The notes under the pieces: model-generated | The model's input: the letters and a program-made list of their open reading frames with translations, nothing else | What the model was told of the DNA's origin: nothing | Databases searched by the model: none | Assembly: GCA_035628135.1 (NCBI GenBank) | Contig: DASPKM010000006.1 | Coordinates: 868,001 to 932,000, forward strand | Length of the DNA stretch: 64,000 nucleotides | Direction of reading: 5' to 3' | Origin: DASPKM01 sp035628135 | GTDB lineage: Bacteria; Bacteroidota; Bacteroidia; Chitinophagales; Chitinophagaceae | In this document: one piece after another, positions 43,151-51,747 of the stretch | Numbering within the stretch: position 1 is the stretch's first letter | Layout of the letters: the number at the start of each line of letters is the position of its first letter | Program-made: the position numbers and the translations under genes

Positions 43151-45430
43151 TCAGTCCTTAAATTTTTTCTTCAACTCCATCAGCTTGGCCTGGAATGCAT
43201 TCTGCGGCTCCTGCCCCGTTTGCTCCTTCCTTCCCTCTTTTCTGTCTTTCATCTCCTTTCGCTGCGGCTCTTTCACCCCGCGCTCTTTTTCTCTTGTCCC
43301 CTGGCCCTTCATCGTTAACCCGATCCTTTTCCTCGCCACATCCACTTCCGTAATCGTCACCATTACCTTTTGCTGGAGCTTCACCACCTGATTAGGATCT
43401 GAAACGAACGTATTACTGAGCTGAGATATATGCACCAGTCCATCCTGCTTCACACCAATATCTACAAAGGCGCCGAAGTTGGTAATATTCGTAACGATGC
43501 CCGGAACCGTCATCCCCGGCTTTACATCTTCAATAGATCGGATCGTTTCATCGAACCTGAATTCTTCTATCGGCGCTCTTGGGTCGCGGCCGGGTTTTTC
43601 AAGCTCTTTCAGGATATCTTCAATCGTGTACTCCCCGATGGTTTCTGTAATGTACTTTTTCTTATTCACCTGTTTGCGTAACTCGGCTTTCTTAATCAAC
43701 TCTTCCAGCGATGCCTGCACGTCCCTTGCCATTTGTTCCACTACATGATAGCTTTCGGGATGCACGGATGAATTATCTAACACATTCTGTGCGCCGGGAA
43801 TGCGCAGGAAACCCGCGGCCTGCTCAAATGTTTTAGGACCCATTAACGGCACTTTCCTCAATTCGTCGCGGCTGGCAAAAGGCCCGTTCTTTGCACGGTA
43901 CTCCACGATGTTTTTTGCAAGCGTGGCGCTTAGCCCGGAAACATATACCAATAAATGCCTCGACGCGGTGTTTACATCAACGCCCACATAGTTTACCGCG
44001 CTTTCCACTACCCTGTCGAGCGCTTCTTTTAATTTGGTTTGATTTACATCGTGCTGGTATTGTCCTACGCCTATTGACTTAGGGTCGATCTTAACCAATT
44101 CACTCAGTGGATCGAGTAAGCGCCGGCCAATGCTCACGGCTCCCCGTACGGTAACATCCTGCTCGGGAAATTCTTCGCGTGCCACTTCCGAAGCGGAGTA
44201 AATGGAAGCGCCGCTTTCGTTTACCATGAAAATGCTTAGATGCTTTTCAAAATCTATTGCACGCACGAGCTGCTCGGTCTCGCGGCCCGCTGTTCCATTG
44301 CCAATGCCAATGGCTTCTATATCGTATTTGCTTACCAGTCGTTTTAATTCAGCGATGGATTTAGCGGCTTCCTGCTGCGGCGGGTGAGGATAAACGGTAG
44401 TATTGTGCAATAGATTACCTTGTGCATCGAGGCATACTACCTTACATCCCGTTCTGAAGCCGGGGTCAAGGGCAAGCACGCGTTTGGAACCCAGTGGAGA
44501 TGCCAGCAATAATTGCCGTAAATTTTCAGTAAATACCTGTATGGCTTCTTCGTCGGCCTTGTTCTTGCTCAGCAACCTGAACTCATTTTCGATGGAAGGC
44601 TTCAGCAAACGGCCAAAGCTGTCTTCAATGGCCTTCTTCACTTCTGTTGCGTTGCTATTATGTGCTTTGATGAATATCCTGTTCAATTCATCGATCGCCA
44701 ATTGGTTATCGATGGCAATGTCCATCGAAAGATAACCTTCCTTTTCGCCGCGGCGGATAGCTAGTATGCGGTGCGAAGGGCTTTGCGACAAAGGTTCGCT
44801 GAATTCGAAATAATCGCGGTATTTCTGAGCTTCGGCTTCTTCTTTTTTCGATGAAAGCACTTTAGAAGAAAGCTTGGCTTGCTCTGTGAACAAATGCCTG
44901 GTGGCATTGCGCGCCTGCTCGTGCTCCGATATCCATTCGGCAATGATGTCTCTTGCACCCTGCAGGGCATCGTTTACATCCTTGACCTGATCATTCACAA
45001 ATTTGGCCGCTTCTTCTTTTGGATTACCGGGGCCTTGTGCAAAGATCATGGCGGCCAGCGGCTCCAATCCCTTTTCGATGGCCTGTGTTGCGCGGGTCTT
45101 GCGCTTGGGTTTGTAAGGAAGATAGATATCTTCCAGTTCCGTTGCATCGAAAGTGTTTTCAATTCTTTCTTTCAGCTCAGGTGTTAATTTACCCAACCCT
45201 TCAATGGTCTTGATCACCGTTTCCTTTCGCTTGTCCAGTTCTGTAAAATATTTGATTTCTTCCGTTACTTTGGTAATCACTACTTCGTCAAGATTGCCGG
45301 TGGCCTCCTTGCGGTAGCGCGCCATAAAGGGAATGGTAGCGCCTTCAGCAAACAGCTGCACGATATTGTTGACCTGCCTGGTATTGAGTCCCAGCTTCTC
45401 TGCGGTCTTCTGTATATATTTCGGTTCCAT
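43151..45430 (-). CDS. tex: Tex-family RNA-binding transcription accessory protein
   Basis: The 759-residue protein has the full Tex order. The N-terminal helical region carries TIPFMARYRKEATGNLDEV, and a YqgF/RNase-H-like domain has RVLALDPGFRTGCKVVCLDAQ. The HhH repeats have ALDRVVESAVNYVGVDVNTA and KNIVEYRAKNGPFASRDEL, and the C-terminal S1 domain at about 640-715 has GMTVPGIVTNITNFGAFVDIG and GLVHISQLSNTF. A Lys/Arg/Glu-rich tail follows. Tex binds nucleic acid and affects transcription and stress survival in several bacteria. The ATG at 45430 is chosen; a TTG 21 bp upstream is a less likely start. A TAnnTTTG box lies 18 bp before the ATG. Confidence 0.96.
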   Translation of the reverse strand: MEPKYIQKTAEKLGLNTRQVNNIVQLFAEGATIPFMARYRKEATGNLDEVVITKVTEEIKYFTELDKRKETVIKTIEGLGKLTPELKERIENTFDATELEDIYLPYKPKRKTRATQAIEKGLEPLAAMIFAQGPGNPKEEAAKFVNDQVKDVNDALQGARDIIAEWISEHEQARNATRHLFTEQAKLSSKVLSSKKEEAEAQKYRDYFEFSEPLSQSPSHRILAIRRGEKEGYLSMDIAIDNQLAIDELNRIFIKAHNSNATEVKKAIEDSFGRLLKPSIENEFRLLSKNKADEEAIQVFTENLRQLLLASPLGSKRVLALDPGFRTGCKVVCLDAQGNLLHNTTVYPHPPQQEAAKSIAELKRLVSKYDIEAIGIGNGTAGRETEQLVRAIDFEKHLSIFMVNESGASIYSASEVAREEFPEQDVTVRGAVSIGRRLLDPLSELVKIDPKSIGVGQYQHDVNQTKLKEALDRVVESAVNYVGVDVNTASRHLLVYVSGLSATLAKNIVEYRAKNGPFASRDELRKVPLMGPKTFEQAAGFLRIPGAQNVLDNSSVHPESYHVVEQMARDVQASLEELIKKAELRKQVNKKKYITETIGEYTIEDILKELEKPGRDPRAPIEEFRFDETIRSIEDVKPGMTVPGIVTNITNFGAFVDIGVKQDGLVHISQLSNTFVSDPNQVVKLQQKVMVTITEVDVARKRIGLTMKGQGTREKERGVKEPQRKEMKDRKEGRKEQTGQEPQNAFQAKLMELKKKFKD

Positions 45431-45448
45431 GCCTGGATATTTGGGCGG

Positions 45449-45456
45449 CAAATGTA
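45449..45456 (-). promoter_or_regulatory. Bacteroidota -7 element (TACATTTG) for tex
   Basis: Exact TAnnTTTG on the minus strand, 18 bp before the tex ATG and inside the 39-bp gap after the hydrolase gene. It supports transcription of tex separate from the upstream gene. A -33 TTG at the right distance is not seen. Confidence 0.5.
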
Positions 45457-45469
45457 TTTATTCCCTTGA

Positions 45470-46135
45470 TTATTTGTGTACCGCTGCAACAGATGTTAAT
45501 AAGGTTTCCGTAATAATGCGGTTGATCTCGGGCGCCTTTGTCATTACCATTAAATGGCCCGCGGATGTAATCACGTGCGTTGGTTTGGTAAAGCGTATGG
45601 GGAGTATAAAGTCTTTACGTCCATGGATCTGTATATAATGACCGTCGAATGCTTCGCATTGCCATTTTACCACCGCATCCAGGGCCCAGGATACAAATGC
45701 GGGATCGGTCTCATCAATAAGTTGCCTTAATAATTTTTTATCCTCATCTTTCTCGGCCGTAAAAAAGCGTTTGATGATGGAAGCCTTTTTCAGGAGCGAC
45801 ACGGGTACGATCCTGTGCAGCTTTAGTTTACCGGCGACCTTAAAATAGCCTGGCAAATGCCTCGAGCAGGGAACGCTGGAAATAAGTATGGTAACGATTG
45901 GATGATGTTGCTTTGCAATTTCAATGGACAACATGCCGCCCATTGACAAACCCACCATGGCAAAAGGTTCAGACGTGTCGATGCGTTCGGCCAGCCGCAT
46001 GCCATACTCATGAAGGGATTCGCCTTTCAGCGGCTTTATCCAGTCCAGGTGCACCGCTTCAAAACCTTCGGGCAGGCGAATGTGGCGGAATACCCTGCAG
46101 TCTGCTCCCAATCCGGCGATAAAATAAACTTTCAT
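45470..46135 (-). CDS. Small alpha/beta hydrolase
   Basis: The 221-residue protein has the short alpha/beta hydrolase layout: KVYFIAGLGADCRVF at the start, the nucleophile elbow VGLSMGGML with Ser64, and a late IHGRKDFILPI (Asp) and HVITSAGHLMVM (His) that complete a Ser-Asp-His triad. No signal peptide is present, so it acts in the cytoplasm. Related proteins are esterases or lipid hydrolases, and the substrate is open. It is 30 bp downstream of the cytochrome c lipoprotein gene on the same strand and 39 bp before tex. Confidence 0.85.
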   Translation of the reverse strand: MKVYFIAGLGADCRVFRHIRLPEGFEAVHLDWIKPLKGESLHEYGMRLAERIDTSEPFAMVGLSMGGMLSIEIAKQHHPIVTILISSVPCSRHLPGYFKVAGKLKLHRIVPVSLLKKASIIKRFFTAEKDEDKKLLRQLIDETDPAFVSWALDAVVKWQCEAFDGHYIQIHGRKDFILPIRFTKPTHVITSAGHLMVMTKAPEINRIITETLLTSVAAVHK

Positions 46136-46165
46136 GCTGAAAAATACAATACAATCCTCGATTTT

Positions 46166-47542
46166 CTACCTGTCGGTTACTTGCTGCAGTTCGTACTGCA
46201 TACCTTCAAATTTCAATGCTTTCACTTGCTTGAGGAAATTCGCCTGCGTGGTTTTCAGCAGCTTTACGCCTACCGTTTGTAATTGTTGAATGGTAAATGC
46301 TGTAATGCCGTAATACATTTGCTTCCCATCATTACCCCACACCAGCACAAAAGCCTTTTCATTAAGAAAAAGTGGGATTTTTCCCTGCAACTTGTCAAAA
46401 TGATACAGGCCGTCTTCAAGAGGGCCTGCACCGATCGACATATTCTTGCGGGAAGGGATAAATAAATAAACAGTCAGGATGGCTTGCTGCGGCGTATCGG
46501 GTATCACTTTTACTTTCAGGTCGCATAAAACAGTCCCGGGAAGTCCCTGCATCCCCTCATCGATATTGAACCATCCTAATGTAGTAATGGTAAACTCATA
46601 TTCGTCAGTGTACGACGTGGTAACAGAACCACTTCGCAACAGGGCTTCATATTCTTCAATGCTCATCTTTTCGGATGACCTGTCATAAATGGTATCTTCT
46701 GTTTCGGGTATTGCAGCCGTATCACGATACATGTCTACGAAATTGTTGACCGGCTGTGATGTATCGGATCTTGTTATAACCATAGTGTCGTTCGGGGCAT
46801 TTTTTTTCGCCCACTCAACGTATTGCATTATCTGATCAATGTCAACATCACGCAATTCGGGAAATAGGTTCATCGGTAATTTATTATACTGGTTGTACAA
46901 CGCGGTGTAATAGGGGTCCCGCTTGGCAAGCACTTTTGGGTTATTTCGCACAAACTCATAAAAAGTAGCGCTGTCCGGCGCTCTTTTCATCGAGCCCGCC
47001 AGGTCGGGGCCCGATGTTGCCCCATTGATCCCATGGCAGGTAGCACACAATTTCCAGAACATCCGCCTGCCGATATGCGGAGTGTCGCGGTTGATAATAG
47101 ATATATCTACCGGTGATGCCCAGTTGATGCTGCCATCATTTCTTTCAACACCCGTGTATAATTTCATATCCCGGGTGCCCGATCCCGGCATGGAAATCCT
47201 GATCGGCAATTGCACATCTACAGTTTCTTTGTCAACCGTATTGATATAGATCATGCCATCGCTTTGCAAGGGCATTCCGTCTGATTCCGTCGCTAATCCC
47301 GCCAGCAACATGTCCGCCATGGAATATGCTTCTTTTATTTCCAGTTGCACCGCCTTTGCAAAAGTTCCTGCGCGAATGGTAATACGTGCTCCTTTAGGAG
47401 TGTTCAGTGTAGTATCTTTTCCAGGTTGAACGCTAAAAACAGCAGATGGCAATAATGAACTATTCAATATGCGGGGCGGTTGTTTGGCCGGGTTGCAGGC
47501 AAACAAAATGAGCGTGCATAGCACGATGCAGAGCCGGGTCAT
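46166..47542 (-). CDS. Lipoprotein with a single c-type heme domain
   Basis: The 458-residue protein has a lipobox LFAC (Cys16). Residues 35-150 are a beta-rich domain (LNTPKGARITIRAGTFAKA, VQLEIKEAYSMADML) that resembles a ZU5-like sandwich. A cytochrome c domain then holds the heme motif CATCH (166-170), followed by GPDLAGSMKRAPDS and LRDVDIDQIMQYVEW. The last 200 residues form another beta-rich region without a clear match. It should be anchored in the periplasm and carry one heme. Whether it transfers electrons or only uses the heme for structure is not clear. The ATG at 47542 is chosen at the signal; a GTG 42 bp upstream would add a hydrophilic extension. Confidence 0.85.
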   Translation of the reverse strand: MTRLCIVLCTLILFACNPAKQPPRILNSSLLPSAVFSVQPGKDTTLNTPKGARITIRAGTFAKAVQLEIKEAYSMADMLLAGLATESDGMPLQSDGMIYINTVDKETVDVQLPIRISMPGSGTRDMKLYTGVERNDGSINWASPVDISIINRDTPHIGRRMFWKLCATCHGINGATSGPDLAGSMKRAPDSATFYEFVRNNPKVLAKRDPYYTALYNQYNKLPMNLFPELRDVDIDQIMQYVEWAKKNAPNDTMVITRSDTSQPVNNFVDMYRDTAAIPETEDTIYDRSSEKMSIEEYEALLRSGSVTTSYTDEYEFTITTLGWFNIDEGMQGLPGTVLCDLKVKVIPDTPQQAILTVYLFIPSRKNMSIGAGPLEDGLYHFDKLQGKIPLFLNEKAFVLVWGNDGKQMYYGITAFTIQQLQTVGVKLLKTTQANFLKQVKALKFEGMQYELQQVTDR

Positions 47543-47590
47543 GTTCAGGGAGTTTCCCGAAGGTACCTCGGGATTTTTCTGCACGAATAT

Positions 47591-49756
47591 TTATTTTGAA
47601 ATTATAGAGATCGTTTTCGACTGGCCTGTTTGGCCTATTACTTTCAATATATACAACCTGCCGGGAAGTCCCGCCGGCCTTGCATAATGCGACCTGCCCT
47701 GCGGAATGATGCGGCTTTCCTTGCTTACCAATTGGCCGGCAGCATTGAACAATAAGAATTGCACGTTCTGCTGCGCCGGACTGTAAATAATTACCTCGTT
47801 ACCCGTGAAATGCAGCATCAAGGTGCCTGCATCACCTGTAAACCTTACAATATTGCTGTAATAATGAATGCCGTTGTGTTGGTTCACTTGCAGGCGGTAA
47901 TACTTTTCCGTCGCAATGGCAGATGTATCTGCTATGGAGTACGCGTTACTTCCGGAAGGTTTGGCGATATGCAATGTTGTAAAATCGCGGCCGTTATTGC
48001 TGTATTGCAGCACATACTCAACTATGTTGATTTCATCTTTTACCTGCCAGCTTAGCAATACCTGGTCCTGTATTTTGCGTGCGGCCAATTGTATATTATT
48101 TCCCGCCAATAAGCTGTAGCAATCCGAGCATTCATGCGCGCCTATATCCTGGAATGAGCCATGGCGTGGAGCATTTCCAAAAAAATCGCGGCTGCCCGGC
48201 GAAGCTCCAAACACAGCTTGCATATTAATCCCGATATCTACCACTTGTGAATTTTGTCCCAACCTGTACCCCGCCAATAGTACCGGCATCTGCTGCAATT
48301 GACCCACGCCTATGGTGCCGCCAGTTCCCGCACCGCTTAACTGCGGAGACACCGATGTTCCATATTGTATCGCCCCTCTCCTTTCCTGTGTGACAGCAAT
48401 AGCCTTCCATGCGGCAAGACTGTTATATGGGTTATAGGCCCATATAAAAACCGGGTTGCCAGTGGCAGCGTAATAATCATTGGATAAAAAATGCAATTGC
48501 GTGCTATCGCTATACGCATCTGTATGCAGCATGTGTACGCTGCCGGACGTATAAAAAATATTATTGAAGAGCTTTACTCCCGAAAAATTATTTCCGATCA
48601 GTTTCACAGCGGCCGGCGTTCCACTGGCAATATTGTTCGCGTCCACATACACCGTATTGTTATGCACCATGCTTTGACGGACAGAATTCCAGGAATTGGC
48701 TCCCCAGAAACTAATGGCCCCCGCCGAGCTTTTTCTTGCATCGTTCTGACTGATATTATAGCGGATGATGTTGCCGGTAAACTCCACGCCCGATCCATAT
48801 TCCGCCAGCAGGTAACCGGGCCCTGCATTGTCGTGACTATAACAATATTGTATAATGCAGTTCTGGGCGCCTCCGTCCAAATCGAAGCCTCCGCCATCAA
48901 CGGTACCGGTGCGGTTGTGATGGCTTTCGCAGAATTGTATCAGCCCATTCCTTACCAGGTAGAACCAAATGCCCACCGGCCCTCCATTGGGATTGGTATT
49001 GTTCTCTCCATTATTATATGCTTCGCAATATTCTATTGTCGCGCCGTCTATTCCTGAAAGCACGATGCCACTTCCGGTATTCGTAGCCGTTATATCGGTG
49101 CGGCCCTTGTTATCGTGGAAAGTAGAATAGCCCACATAAAAATTAGTATGATTGAACAACGTATTGTAACCATAGCTTGTCATGCCGCCATTGCCATTGT
49201 CGAAGCTGTTTACGTTGCGTACCTCCACATTGTTGAACCCACTGGTGGTATTCCAGGCCCCGAAGCGTACTCCATATTCCCTGAACCCGCTCACGTCGCA
49301 ACTGTCGATTTTGACAACAGAAAGATCGGTGGCGGCATCCATATAAAATTCAATTCCGCTGGCCGTGTTGGTCGATACGCCGCTGCCTTGTATTACCAGC
49401 TTTGCAAGGTGAATGCCCGCGCAATTATAAGCCCACACGCCAAACCCGGTACCCGCCTGTATCACAGGCCGGCCTGTTCCATAGCTGCCGATATACACTG
49501 TTTGCGAGGGAGTTCCTGAATCATTCGCCTCCAGATAAATATTACCACTGAAAACGGCGCCGCCCTGGAACAATACGCTATCCCCCGGGTGTAATTGAAT
49601 GGTATTAAGCTTTTGAATGGTCTTCCATGCGGTTGCAGGAGTAGTGCCCGCATAATTATCATCGCCCGAAGGACTGATATAATACGTTGCTCCCATAGCG
49701 GGAAAAGCCCATTGCAGGCTGCAACATAGCAAGGTGATGACAGCTAAAGCTTTCAT
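47591..49756 (-). CDS. Secreted right-handed beta-helix protein with T9SS sorting domain
   Basis: The protein has about 721 residues from the ATG at 49756; a second ATG at 49774 adds six residues. A signal peptide (MKALAVITLLCCSLQWAFPAMG) precedes a beta-helix. TYYISPSGDDNYAGTTPATAWKTI is the typical start of such folds, and repeated turns such as DGATIEYCEAYNNG and NCIIQYCYSHDNAG follow. The C-terminal domain has the sorting signature (LMLHFTGNEVIIYSPAQQNVQ, then PGRLYILKVIGQTGQSKTISIIS). Beta-helix proteins of this kind bind or cut polysaccharides such as pectin or alginate. No catalytic residues are certain here. The T9SS region points to cell-surface export. Confidence 0.88.
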   Translation of the reverse strand: MKALAVITLLCCSLQWAFPAMGATYYISPSGDDNYAGTTPATAWKTIQKLNTIQLHPGDSVLFQGGAVFSGNIYLEANDSGTPSQTVYIGSYGTGRPVIQAGTGFGVWAYNCAGIHLAKLVIQGSGVSTNTASGIEFYMDAATDLSVVKIDSCDVSGFREYGVRFGAWNTTSGFNNVEVRNVNSFDNGNGGMTSYGYNTLFNHTNFYVGYSTFHDNKGRTDITATNTGSGIVLSGIDGATIEYCEAYNNGENNTNPNGGPVGIWFYLVRNGLIQFCESHHNRTGTVDGGGFDLDGGAQNCIIQYCYSHDNAGPGYLLAEYGSGVEFTGNIIRYNISQNDARKSSAGAISFWGANSWNSVRQSMVHNNTVYVDANNIASGTPAAVKLIGNNFSGVKLFNNIFYTSGSVHMLHTDAYSDSTQLHFLSNDYYAATGNPVFIWAYNPYNSLAAWKAIAVTQERRGAIQYGTSVSPQLSGAGTGGTIGVGQLQQMPVLLAGYRLGQNSQVVDIGINMQAVFGASPGSRDFFGNAPRHGSFQDIGAHECSDCYSLLAGNNIQLAARKIQDQVLLSWQVKDEINIVEYVLQYSNNGRDFTTLHIAKPSGSNAYSIADTSAIATEKYYRLQVNQHNGIHYYSNIVRFTGDAGTLMLHFTGNEVIIYSPAQQNVQFLLFNAAGQLVSKESRIIPQGRSHYARPAGLPGRLYILKVIGQTGQSKTISIISK

Positions 49757-49868
49757 AGGAAAACGGATCAGCATATATAACGCCTAAATCGCCGGCTGCT
49801 TATGCAGATTTCTTCATTTTTATCAACATACCACTGTTCCCGGGCCTGCCCGGCCGCCAACTAAATTG

Positions 49869-49876
49869 TACCTTTG
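49869..49876 (+). promoter_or_regulatory. Bacteroidota -7 element (TACCTTTG)
   Basis: Exact TAnnTTTG. It is 11 bp before the ATG at 49888 and 20 bp before the ATG at 49897. Since the transcript would start near 49883, the second ATG has the more usual leader. No -33 TTG at 19 bp is seen. Confidence 0.45.
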
Positions 49877-49887
49877 CGGCTGACTAA

Positions 49888-51258
49888 ATGCTTGTTATGG
49901 ACATTAAGAACAACATCCTGGAAACTATTGGCAATACCCCGCTCATAAAGCTCAATAAGATCACCAAAGACCTTCCCTGCACGGTACTCGCAAAAGTGGA
50001 GTATTTCAATCCCGGCAATTCCATTAAAGACCGTATGGCCCTTAAAATGGTGGAAGTGGCTGAAAAAGAGGGCAAACTAAAACCCGGCGGCACCATTATA
50101 GAATGCACTTCGGGTAATACCGGGATGGGGCTGGCCATGGCCGCAGTGGTAAAAGGATATAAATGCATTTTCACTACTACCGATAAACAATCCCAATCAA
50201 AGGTGGACATACTGCGCGCACTGGGCGCTGAAGTAATCGTTTGTCCTACCAACGTAGAGCCCGAAGACCCGCGGAGCTATTATTCCGTGGCGGCAAGGCT
50301 GGCAAAAGAAATACCCAATTCCTTTCATTGCAATCAATACGATAACCTCGCTAACCGCGACGCCCATTATGAGAGCACCGGCCCCGAGATCTGGCGGCAG
50401 ACAGATGGAAAGATCACCCACCTGGTGGTAACAGCAGGCACCGGTGGCACCGTTACCGGCACCGCCATGTACCTGAAAGAAATGAACCCCTCTATTCAAA
50501 TCTGGGCCATCGACGTATATGGTTCTTTGCTTACCAAATATTTCCGGACCGGTGAGATTGACATGGACCAGGTGCATCCTTATATATCCGAGGGCTTCGG
50601 GGAAGATTTTGTGCCCCAGAACTACGACATGAGCGTGATAGACCATTTTGAACAGGTAACCGATAAGGATGGCGCAGTAATGACGCGCCGCCTCGCAAAA
50701 GAAGAAGGATTGTTCTGCGGGTACAGCGCAGGCAGTTGCATACAGGGATTGATGCAGTTGAAGAACCGCCTGAAGAAAGACGACCTCGTAGTATTGATAC
50801 TACACGACCACGGCAGCCGCTACGTCGCCAAAGTATACAATGACCAATGGATGGCCGAACGCGGCTTTCTGGAAGTGAAAACTTTCAAGGACCTGGTAAA
50901 CGCAAGAGGGCCTAAGCAAAAGCTCATCACCATCGAACCTACACATACGGTGGCCGAGGCAGTGGAACTGATGAAGAAATACGATATCGAGCACATTCCC
51001 ATTCTCAATGGTAATGGCCCCATCGGCTCCATCAGCGAAAATGGTCTTTTTCAGAAAGTTTTTTCTAACCCGGATATAAAAAATGAAACAGTTCAGAACG
51101 TGATGGAACATCCATTTCCCGTGGTTGATTTCGATACGCCGGTAGAACGTCTTAGCACGCTTATCAATAAAGAAAACGGCGCGGTGCTTAGCAAGGATGA
51201 AGCAGGAAATTTCCACATTGTTACCAAATACGACGTGATCCAGGCCCTGGGAGGCTAA
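49888..51258 (+). CDS. Cysteine synthase/cystathionine beta-synthase with C-terminal CBS domains
   Basis: The protein has 456 residues if the first ATG is used, or 453 from the ATG at 49897. The PLP fold is clear: NILETIGNTPLIKLNK, the PLP Lys47 in NPGNSIKDRMA, the substrate loop TSGNTGMGLAMAA and the glycine loop TAGTGGTVTGTA. The last 110 residues are a pair of CBS domains (TVAEAVELMKKYDIEHIPI and VERLSTLINKENGAVLS). The order matches the bacterial branch that resembles human cystathionine beta-synthase rather than plain CysK. It may make cysteine from O-acetylserine or cystathionine from homocysteine; the sequence does not separate the two. No other sulfur genes are close. Confidence 0.92.
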   Translation: MLVMDIKNNILETIGNTPLIKLNKITKDLPCTVLAKVEYFNPGNSIKDRMALKMVEVAEKEGKLKPGGTIIECTSGNTGMGLAMAAVVKGYKCIFTTTDKQSQSKVDILRALGAEVIVCPTNVEPEDPRSYYSVAARLAKEIPNSFHCNQYDNLANRDAHYESTGPEIWRQTDGKITHLVVTAGTGGTVTGTAMYLKEMNPSIQIWAIDVYGSLLTKYFRTGEIDMDQVHPYISEGFGEDFVPQNYDMSVIDHFEQVTDKDGAVMTRRLAKEEGLFCGYSAGSCIQGLMQLKNRLKKDDLVVLILHDHGSRYVAKVYNDQWMAERGFLEVKTFKDLVNARGPKQKLITIEPTHTVAEAVELMKKYDIEHIPILNGNGPIGSISENGLFQKVFSNPDIKNETVQNVMEHPFPVVDFDTPVERLSTLINKENGAVLSKDEAGNFHIVTKYDVIQALGG

Positions 51259-51285
51259 TACTAAAAAATCACCGGATTGATAGCC

Positions 51286-51316
51286 AGCCAGTTGACAATC
51301 GGTCAATTGGCTTTTT
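51286..51316 (+). terminator. Rho-independent terminator after the cysteine synthase gene
   Basis: AGCCAGTTGAC pairs with GTCAATTGGCT (one G-T pair) around five bases, and five T residues follow. It lies 28 bp after the stop of the CBS-domain cysteine synthase. Confidence 0.85.
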
Positions 51317-51432
51317 CGTAATTGTACGAATAGCCCTTTGGTATTCTACGATGTTTGCAGTAATTACCGACAAAAAATAATCGGGCGGTTTTCCGCTTGT
51401 GCACATTCAATTGTGGATATACTTTTACATCA

Positions 51433-51526
51433 GAAGTTGATTGATTCAATCAATCATTCGATATCCAACGAAAAACCAGAACGTCCAATTCCTAAAGAAA
51501 TTCCAAATCCAGTATCAATCAACTTC
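51433..51526. repeat. 13-bp inverted repeat, 68-bp spacer
   Basis: GAAGTTGATTGAT at 51433-51445 is the exact reverse complement of ATCAATCAACTTC at 51514-51526. The left copy overlaps a second local palindrome, TTGATTGA-T-TCAATCAA at 51437-51453. The spacing allows a loop or two binding sites. Function is unknown. Confidence 0.75.
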
Positions 51527-51567
51527 CTTTTTTCTTTTTCCAATATCCGAAAAGACCAATATCCAAG

Positions 51568-51650
51568 ATCCTGAACAACCAAGATATCCTTGAAAAACAC
51601 GGTCCAAAGTCCTTGAACAACCAACAGTCCAACATCCTGAAACAACCAAG
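51568..51650. repeat. Degenerate direct repeats (TCCTGAACAACCAA-like)
   Basis: Three clear copies occur: ATCCTGAACAACCAAG (51568-51583), GTCCTTGAACAACCAAC (51609-51625) and ATCCTGAAACAACCAAG (51634-51650). A weaker copy lies near 51586. Intervals vary between about 18 and 25 bp, so this is not a CRISPR array. Their role is unknown. Confidence 0.75.
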
Positions 51651-51662
51651 AAAATCCACTAC

Positions 51663-51694
51663 CCTCCTGCTAAAAATTACTTCTTAGCAGGAGG
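51663..51694. other. Perfect 11-bp hairpin before the BtuF-like gene
   Basis: CCTCCTGCTAA and TTAGCAGGAGG pair perfectly around ten bases. No T-run follows on the plus strand. It lies 53 bp before the ATG of the BtuF-like gene, so it could be an mRNA leader fold or a protein-binding site. Confidence 0.7.
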
Positions 51695-51747
51695 CCCAGC
51701 GCCACAAACACCCCCGCATTTTCCCTTTCTTTGCAGCAAACAGTATA

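Larger units (their letters stand above)
51259..51747. other. Gene-free gap with several repeats and hairpins
   Basis: This 489-bp gap is the longest in the window without a gene. It holds a terminator at 51286-51316, a 13-bp inverted repeat at 51433-51445 and 51514-51526, three to four copies of a 15-17 bp direct repeat at 51568-51650, and a perfect 11-bp hairpin at 51663-51694. It is more A/T-rich than the flanking genes. No open frame of note, tRNA-like fold or transposase remnant was seen. Confidence 0.8.

Noticed and set aside
51568..51650. CRISPR array
   Set aside because: Copies are degenerate, spacings vary between about 18 and 25 bp, and there are no cas genes.
51663..51747. Cobalamin riboswitch before the BtuF-like gene
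   Set aside because: AGCAGGAGGCCCAGC only loosely resembles a B12 box, comes from the hairpin arm, and the rest of the conserved core is missing.
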